64,000 nt of DNA, taken from contig JALHNB010000027.1 of assembly GCA_022843745.1 (NCBI GenBank), positions 1-64,000 of the forward strand. The letters are read 5' to 3'. Shown in pieces: positions 58,875 through 64,000 of this stretch. The notes under the pieces were generated by a model. It did no database searches and was not told the DNA's origin. It saw nothing but the letters and a program-made list of their open reading frames with translations. A program made the position numbers and the translations under genes. Position 1 is the first letter of the stretch. Each line of letters begins with the position of its first letter. This DNA is from Anaerolineae bacterium (GTDB lineage: Bacteria; Chloroflexota; Anaerolineae; Aggregatilineales; Phototrophicaceae).

Positions 58875-60679
58875 GATGTCTCGCGCCCAAAATAAGCTTC
58901 AATCACGGCAGGATTATTCTGGATTTCTTCCGCCGTGCCTTCGGCGATCAATGTGCCGTGATTGAGGACATACAGACGGTGGCATAAATCCATTGCGAAA
59001 TGTCGGTTATGCTCGATCAGGAAAAATGTCAATCCAAGTTCCTGATTCAGCCGTAAAATGCTGGTTTTGATGTCCTCGATCATCGCGGGACTGATGCCAC
59101 TGGTTGCTTCGTCGATCAGCACGACCAGAGGATCGGACATAAGAGTCATCCCGATTTCAAGAAGTCGCTGCTGGCCTGCGCTCAGACTGTTGGCAGGCAT
59201 ATGGCTGAAAGGACTCAGCCCCAGAAACACCAGAAATTCGTCAGCGTGTTGGCGCGTTTCGGGCGGTGCTGACCACATCCATGCCCACAGTGGAACGCCA
59301 CGCCATTTGCGCGATGCCATCATATTTTCGTAAACCGTCAGCCCTTCGAAAACGCGAATATTTTGGAATGTCCTCGCCAGCCCATAGCGATTCACACGCC
59401 AGGGATTAAGGTGCGTAATATCTTCACCGTTTAAAAAAAGCTCGCCGTTGGATGGTTTCAGAATCCCACTGATGCAGTCAAAAAGCGTCGTTTTGCCGCT
59501 GCCATTTGGCCCCAGCAGACCGACAATTTCGCCCGGTTGAATCTGAAAATCAATTTTGTTGATAGCACGGATACCGCCAAAATCGCGCGTAACATCGCGA
59601 CCTTCAAGCAAAGGTTGACTGGTGCTGGGAGTTTGCCATGCCCGCAGGGTGTCCGTCATTGAAAGAAGCAGAGTCGATTTTTCAGATGGCTGGGCATCAC
59701 GCCGCAAAAATGCGCCTAGCCCTCGGTTTTCTGGATCGAAGAGGCCAAGTATGCCCTTTGGGAAAAACAGCGCGACGATAATGAGCAGCGCAGCCATGAC
59801 AATCAGATGGGCTTCACCGCCATTTGTCCAGAAGATGCTTTGCAAGCCGAGAAAAATAACCCCGCCGATCACTGGCCCCCAGGGTCGCCCGATGCCGCCA
59901 AGCAGCGTTATCATAATCATCTGGATCGTGAAATCTTCGGGGAAGGCAAGGTCGGGGTTGGCATAACCGAGCCAATACGCGCGGGTCGCACCGATGAGCG
60001 CCGTGAAGCCACCAACCAGCATGAAAATGCCGATTTTGACGGTTGTCGTGTTTATCCCGCGCATATCCGCAGCCATCTCGTCCTGAGCAATAGCCTGAAG
60101 CATCGTCCCCAATTGTGAGCGAAAAATCCAGAGTGATGTCAAAAAGATGACGCTGGCGACGATGAGCATCACATAATAAATTTCGAGCATTTGCGGGAAG
60201 GGGGAAGGGAAGGTAATGCCCACGCCGCCCTGCGTGACGCTGGTGATATTGCGGGCGATCTCCCGACTAACCGCGAGCATACCGAGCATCGCGATTGCGA
60301 AATAGGGGCCTTTCAAGCGCAGCGTTGGGAAACCGATCACCAGGGCAAACACCGCGCCGATCAAAAATGCCACCATTAACGCCTGGGGAAAGCTCAATGC
60401 GCTGGATAAATTGAAGCTGCTTTCACGCGCGATCAGGATTCCGACGACGTATGCGCCGACACCCACGAAAATTGCATGACCGAAATCGGTGTAGCCCGCA
60501 TAACCGCCGATTAGGTTCCAACTGCTTGCCAGCGCGACCCACATCAACGCCAGTGTGAAAAATTGCAAAGCGGAACGGTCAAGGCCGGGGGCGATGAATA
60601 TCAACGCTAAGATCAATGCGATGGCGGCTAGTGGTGAGAGCAGCGATGAAATGCGACTAAAAAAGTTTTGTGCCGCCAC
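58871..60679 (-). CDS. LivM permease fused to LivG ATPase
   Basis: 602 residues from a GTG at 60679, with AAGG seven bases upstream; the longer frame to 60898 only shadows livH. Residues ~1-310 form the LivM permease (SSWNLIGGYAGYTDFGHAIFVGVGAYVVG; ITLLGGIGRPWGPVIGG). After a ~50-residue linker, ~355-602 form the LivG ATPase with Walker A GPNGSGKTTLF (~390), signature LSAGQQRLLEIG, LIDEATSG and ends EAYFGRE. These are usually two genes. The fusion fixes one permease to one ATPase per transporter. The other ATPase (LivF) remains separate. Confidence 0.93.
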   Translation of the reverse strand: MAAQNFFSRISSLLSPLAAIALILALIFIAPGLDRSALQFFTLALMWVALASSWNLIGGYAGYTDFGHAIFVGVGAYVVGILIARESSFNLSSALSFPQALMVAFLIGAVFALVIGFPTLRLKGPYFAIAMLGMLAVSREIARNITSVTQGGVGITFPSPFPQMLEIYYVMLIVASVIFLTSLWIFRSQLGTMLQAIAQDEMAADMRGINTTTVKIGIFMLVGGFTALIGATRAYWLGYANPDLAFPEDFTIQMIMITLLGGIGRPWGPVIGGVIFLGLQSIFWTNGGEAHLIVMAALLIIVALFFPKGILGLFDPENRGLGAFLRRDAQPSEKSTLLLSMTDTLRAWQTPSTSQPLLEGRDVTRDFGGIRAINKIDFQIQPGEIVGLLGPNGSGKTTLFDCISGILKPSNGELFLNGEDITHLNPWRVNRYGLARTFQNIRVFEGLTVYENMMASRKWRGVPLWAWMWSAPPETRQHADEFLVFLGLSPFSHMPANSLSAGQQRLLEIGMTLMSDPLVVLIDEATSGISPAMIEDIKTSILRLNQELGLTFFLIEHNRHFAMDLCHRLYVLNHGTLIAEGTAEEIQNNPAVIEAYFGRETS

Positions 60680-60681
60680 TT

Positions 60682-61779
60682 TTAAGCCTTTTCTACCATC
60701 ATCGCGGATTGGGTTCTGGGTGGTCGCACAATGAGCGTGATAACCAACACGACGAAGGGAACAGCAATCGCCCAACCTGTGCTGACATAGCCGCCGACAA
60801 AACTTTCCAGGAGGCCTAACAGGAATGCCGCCGCCACGACACCTTCGATGTGACGGAGTCCACCGAGCGCCACAATCGCAAAGGCTCGCAGCGTCCAACC
60901 GGATCCGCTGTCCGGCGTAAATGGCTGAAATGTGCCTAATATCGCGCCCGCGATGCCCGTCAGCGCCAGCACGATGCCAAAGGTCGTGGCATAAGTTTGA
61001 TTGATATTGATGCCGACCAGCCGCGCGGCCATTTTGTGTTGGGCGGCGGCGCGGATCGCTTGTCCGGCACGTGTCCCACGCAAAAGCACCGCCAGCGCGA
61101 TAATCATTGTGCCTGCGATGATGAGCGCGAAAAACCGCGTTTGCGAAACGGTGATGTTGCTCTCCCCCATACGCCAGAATGAACTGGCATAGGTCAAATT
61201 CAAGGATCGCGGGTCAGCGCCATAGATCAGCAAGCCAAAATTTTCGAGCATAATTTTGATGGCAAATGTGACCAGCAGCATCGTTAAAAACGGACGGTCA
61301 ATCAGGCGGTTGAGGAGCGTGTCCTGCAAAATATAGCCGAGGCCGAAGAAAAAAAGGGCGATTAATGGAATGGCTAGGAACGGATCAATGGGCGTAAAAT
61401 CACTGGCTGACCAGATCAGATACAAAATAGCGGTCACGATGATGCCTGCGACATAACTCGCACCGCGTCGCTGCCAGGGGTGGTTGACCCAGCGACCCAG
61501 GAAAAAACGATTCAGCAGTAAGCCGAGCGATATAGCCAGGCCGCCCATCCCGATTCCCATGATCGGCAGGGAGGTTGCACCGATTTTTAAGCCAATTTCC
61601 TGCTTTGGATTCAACAGAAACCACGCCAGATAAGCGCCCATCAAAACAAACTCGCCATGTGCAAGGTTGATGATCCGCGTAACCCGCCAGGTTAATGAAA
61701 AACCAGCTGCCATCAGCGCATAAAAACCGCCCAGCAGAATGCCGTTGATGGTCAATTGCAGAAAGAAACTCATGTCCAT
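60682..61779 (-). CDS. livH: Branched-chain-amino-acid-type ABC permease LivH
   Basis: 365 residues, longer than the usual ~300. The family start (LQLTINGILLGGFYALMAAGFSLTWRVTRIINLAHGEFVLMGAY) is followed by eight or nine membrane helices, an insertion after the third helix (~75-130, ISLGLLLNRFFLGRWVNHPW), the motif GQAIRAAAQHKMAARLVGININ (EAA loop), and VALGGLRHIEGVVAAAFLLGLLES. It forms the channel with the LivM part. Its stop lies 2 bases before the fusion-gene start. ATG codons at 61779 and 61773 are both possible. Confidence 0.94.
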   Translation of the reverse strand: MDMSFFLQLTINGILLGGFYALMAAGFSLTWRVTRIINLAHGEFVLMGAYLAWFLLNPKQEIGLKIGATSLPIMGIGMGGLAISLGLLLNRFFLGRWVNHPWQRRGASYVAGIIVTAILYLIWSASDFTPIDPFLAIPLIALFFFGLGYILQDTLLNRLIDRPFLTMLLVTFAIKIMLENFGLLIYGADPRSLNLTYASSFWRMGESNITVSQTRFFALIIAGTMIIALAVLLRGTRAGQAIRAAAQHKMAARLVGININQTYATTFGIVLALTGIAGAILGTFQPFTPDSGSGWTLRAFAIVALGGLRHIEGVVAAAFLLGLLESFVGGYVSTGWAIAVPFVVLVITLIVRPPRTQSAMMVEKA

Positions 61780-61786
61780 AGTAAGG

Positions 61787-61845
61787 CGTTCAGCGTTCTT
61801 CAGTGAATCGTTTAGCGTTTTCAGTAAATTGTTTAGCGTTCTTCC
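61787..61845. repeat. 22-bp tandem repeats at the livK 3' end, about 2.7 copies
   Basis: Units at 61787-61808 and 61809-61830 (CGTTYAGCGTTYTTCAGT-like) and a partial unit at 61831-61845. On the - strand each reads ...AACGCTAA or AACGCTGA, so the end of livK (EER-stop) and its stop triplet are repeated in the gap before livH. Confidence 0.85.
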
Positions 61846-63056
61846 CAGGTTGGTGCAGGCCAGATCGCGAGTGTTTCATTGCCCGGTGGGATGGTCACAA
61901 TTTCGTCATTCTGGATTTGAACCGCCACCATCGGCTCGTTAAGGCTTTTGCCGGAAGAGTCGAACTGCACAGGCCCATAAAAAGTCGAAATGCTTAACTG
62001 CTGCAAAGCGTCACGTACAGAATCGGTATCAATGGTTCCAGCTGCTTCAATTCCCAGTTGCAGGGCCAGAGCGCTGGCAGTGGCCTCTGCTGCTTCGTAG
62101 CTGGGCGTGATGCCGTAGTCTTGCTCATAACGATCTGCATAATCGGCGGCGCTGCCAAAATATTCATCGGTGTAGGGCATATCGCTCGTCCACTGGCTGG
62201 CGCTCCAGATATAGTCCGCATCGGCGCTCATATCGGCGACGAATGACGGGCTGGATGGCCCAACCGGAATAAACATGGCATCCGGGCTAAAGCCGAGTTC
62301 CTTCGCCGTTCGGATGAACAGAATCGCGTCGTTGTAATGTCCGCTTCCGATAAACAGATCGGGATTGAGTTCGCGAAAACTGGTAAACATGGAGGTCAGA
62401 TCGGCAGCATCAGTCGGGAAATTCTCAATCGCCAGAATTTGCATTCCGAGATTATCCAGTTGATCCCGCGCCCCCTGGGCAACCGCAGCCGAAAAAGCAG
62501 TGTCTTCATAAGCAATGACGGCTGTACGTGCTCCTAATTCAAATAGTGCCGCGATCCCCGCTTCTGTGTAGGAACTTGCGGGTGTGATGATGCCGAATAA
62601 ATTCTGAAAACCGCGTGTAAAAAGGCTCTCATCCGCGCCGTTGCTCTCCATCATGATGATGTTTTCGCGTTCGGTGACAACACTGGCAACCTGAGTTAAC
62701 GTGGTCGAGTAAGGGCCGAGGATAAAATTCGCGCCATCTTCGATGATGAGCCGCTCGACCAGCATCGAAACCGTGTCCGGGTCGCTCTGGTCGTCATAAT
62801 AAACGATGTCCGCGCGGTAGCATTCGCCGCCGACATTAATGCCGCCGTACTCGTCATTCACCCAATGATGCCAGACAGCATAGCCGTTAAATGTCTCAAG
62901 ACCTTCCGGCGAAAATTTGCCCGTCAACGAGGCGACGATTCCAAAAATGATCGCGGGCGAACTGTTATCAACGGCGCATCCACCCTGCGCGGAAACGCCC
63001 AGTGCTGGAATGATCCCCAGGCAAAAGATCAAAAACAGGGCAGACACTTTTCTCAT
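61833..63056 (-). CDS. livK: ABC transporter substrate-binding protein, LivK type
   Basis: 407 residues from the ATG at 63056 (GGAG six bases upstream) with a signal peptide (ALFLIFCLGIIPALGVSA). It is a type I periplasmic binding fold: IIFGIVASLTGKFSPEGLETFNGYAVWHHWVNDEYGGI, a ligand-side segment NFILGPYSTTLTQVASVVTERENIIMM, AVIAYEDTAFSAAVAQGARDQL and YGPVQFDSSGKSLNEPMVAVQIQ. Such proteins bind branched-chain or other amino acids, amides or aromatic acids. No lipobox at the first Cys is certain (QGGCAV lies a few residues after the likely cleavage site). It is the first gene of the operon. Confidence 0.94.
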   Translation of the reverse strand: MRKVSALFLIFCLGIIPALGVSAQGGCAVDNSSPAIIFGIVASLTGKFSPEGLETFNGYAVWHHWVNDEYGGINVGGECYRADIVYYDDQSDPDTVSMLVERLIIEDGANFILGPYSTTLTQVASVVTERENIIMMESNGADESLFTRGFQNLFGIITPASSYTEAGIAALFELGARTAVIAYEDTAFSAAVAQGARDQLDNLGMQILAIENFPTDAADLTSMFTSFRELNPDLFIGSGHYNDAILFIRTAKELGFSPDAMFIPVGPSSPSFVADMSADADYIWSASQWTSDMPYTDEYFGSAADYADRYEQDYGITPSYEAAEATASALALQLGIEAAGTIDTDSVRDALQQLSISTFYGPVQFDSSGKSLNEPMVAVQIQNDEIVTIPPGNETLAIWPAPTWEER

Positions 63057-63170
63057 CAATCGCTCCGGCACAATTACAAATGGACATATTAAAAGTTTAG
63101 CCCATTGTTTGTAACAACGCGAGAGCCATAGATTGGGGGTTCGTTTGGTGTCGGTATGAAAAATAGAAAG

Positions 63171-63186
63171 GATTGACTTATCAATC
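63171..63186. promoter_or_regulatory. Palindrome GATTGA-CTTA-TCAATC in a divergent promoter region
   Basis: Perfect 6-base arms with a 4-base centre, midway between livK (start 63056) and the isomerase gene (start 63307). It may be an operator for either gene. The rest of this 250-base gap has no clear hairpin or start-site signal. Confidence 0.4.
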
Positions 63187-63306
63187 TGTATAAAAACAGA
63201 CATAGACCACTCAATAGTGCAAACGATAATCTCTTGCTACAATCTAGAGAAGATTTCAACAATTTATTCTGCGCCACAAAATTCACTGAGTATTCTGAGC
63301 ATTCTA

Positions 63307-64000
63307 TGAAAATTTCCGCTTTTCCCAAATGTTACTTAGACGACATTTCACAGCACCGCACGATGAGCGTTTTTGACTGGATCGAGATGGCAAAACAGCT
63401 CGACGCTGACGGCCTGGAAATGTACGAAGGATTTTTTACCAGCCTCGATGATGCCTATATCGACAGTATTGGCGAGGCGATCCGCACGGCGGGTTTTGAG
63501 ATGCCCATGCTGTGCTGTTCGCCGGATTTTACTAACCCCGATGCTGATGGTCGCAAACGTGCCATTGACCATGAAATTGAGATGATCCGCGTCACGCGGC
63601 GTTTGGGCGGCGCAAAAGCCGTTTGCCGTGTGCTGAGTGGTCAGCGTTACCCGGAAGTCAGCCGTGAGCAGGGGTTGGAGTGGGTCGCCGAGGGGATCAA
63701 CGCCGTGCTGCCAGCCGCCCGCGAGCATGACATCGTGCTGGGCATGGAAAATCACTACAAAGACGGCTACTGGAAATATCCCGAATTTGCCCAGAAAAAA
63801 GACGTGTTTTTAGCAGTTCTGGCCTCGATTCCAGAGCGCGAATATTTCGGCGTTCAATATGACCCCTCGAACGCGATTGTCGCAGGCGACGACCCGATTG
63901 AATTGCTGCGAGAGGTGTCAGATCGAGTCGTGAGTATGCACGCCAGTGATCGTTATCTGGCGGAAGGCGCGTCACTGGACGATCTGCGGCAGACGGATGG
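63307..64000 (+). CDS. Sugar phosphate isomerase/epimerase, 5' part (runs off window)
   Basis: The first ~231 residues, open to the window end. MKISAFPKCYLDDISQHRTM begins a xylose-isomerase-like TIM barrel (AP_endonuc_2 family). Candidate metal ligands are Glu in VLGMENHYKDGYW, Asp in VQYDPSNAIVAGDD and His in VVSMHASDRYL, at the usual strand ends. These enzymes interconvert or dehydrate sugars such as inosose or keto-hexoses in the cytosol. The substrate is unknown. It is divergent from the Liv-type transporter operon. A clear ribosome-binding site is not seen. Confidence 0.9.

Noticed and set aside
60680-60898. N-terminal extension of the LivM-LivG fusion
   Set aside because: The extra 73 codons shadow the end of livH in another frame and are Cys/Arg-rich; the GTG at 60679 has a ribosome-binding site and starts the true permease sequence.

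Overview
This 64 kb window looks like a chromosome segment of a free-living bacterium of the Chloroflexota, most likely Anaerolineae-like. That placement is an inference from gene style: eukaryotic-type Ser/Thr kinases with extracytoplasmic sensor domains, secreted proteins with Thr/Pro- or Glu/Ala/Thr-rich linkers, LysM proteins, a DUF2207/SPFH membrane cluster, and many short palindromes of the GTAGGGG...CCCCTAC type. No rRNA gene is present. Base composition is mid-range and even, with no sign of a recent large island.

Left third (1-31 kb): two convergent Ser/Thr kinases; a secreted glycosidase-like protein; a WYL regulator; a LysM plus TIM-barrel protein; then a four-gene DUF2207 / winged-helix-zinc-ribbon / helical / SPFH set behind a promoter carrying three evenly spaced operator-like palindromes. 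Two polytopic glycosyltransferase-like proteins flank small membrane and secreted proteins. yajC-secD-secF is followed without a gap by a zinc-type dehydrogenase. Next come a GAF histidine kinase overlapping a sirtuin, a receiver-CpaE fusion, a nucleotidyltransferase, two paralogous LysM surface proteins and mutL.

Middle (31-48 kb): a PAS histidine kinase, a HEAT-repeat miniprotein, valS under a T-box riboswitch (specifier candidate GUC), a desaturase-Rieske fusion, uridine kinase, tRNA-Thr(CGU), purH, a type II NADH dehydrogenase, and a LacI-regulated peptide/sugar-type ABC import operon with an esterase and a small lipoprotein lying among the transport genes but no ATPase gene.

Right third (48-64 kb): a CobW GTPase next to a GH116 glycosidase; a carbamoyltransferase cassette with three small membrane proteins; a GT4 glycosyltransferase with a GNAT-like acyltransferase; a branched-chain-amino-acid-type ABC transporter in which the LivM permease and LivG ATPase are fused; and the start of a sugar-phosphate isomerase/epimerase.

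The most distinctive structure is not a gene. Short tandem duplications (about 20-42 bp) occur repeatedly at gene edges. At least four duplicate the extreme 3' end of a gene, three of them together with its stop codon, and three others lie in promoter or leader regions. In addition, a GTAGGGG-type palindrome is embedded in frame in two unrelated membrane glycosyltransferase genes at the equivalent place, just before the last membrane helix. These, the operator array at 7.8 kb, and a pair of overlapping hairpins at the purH stop codon are the best targets for follow-up.
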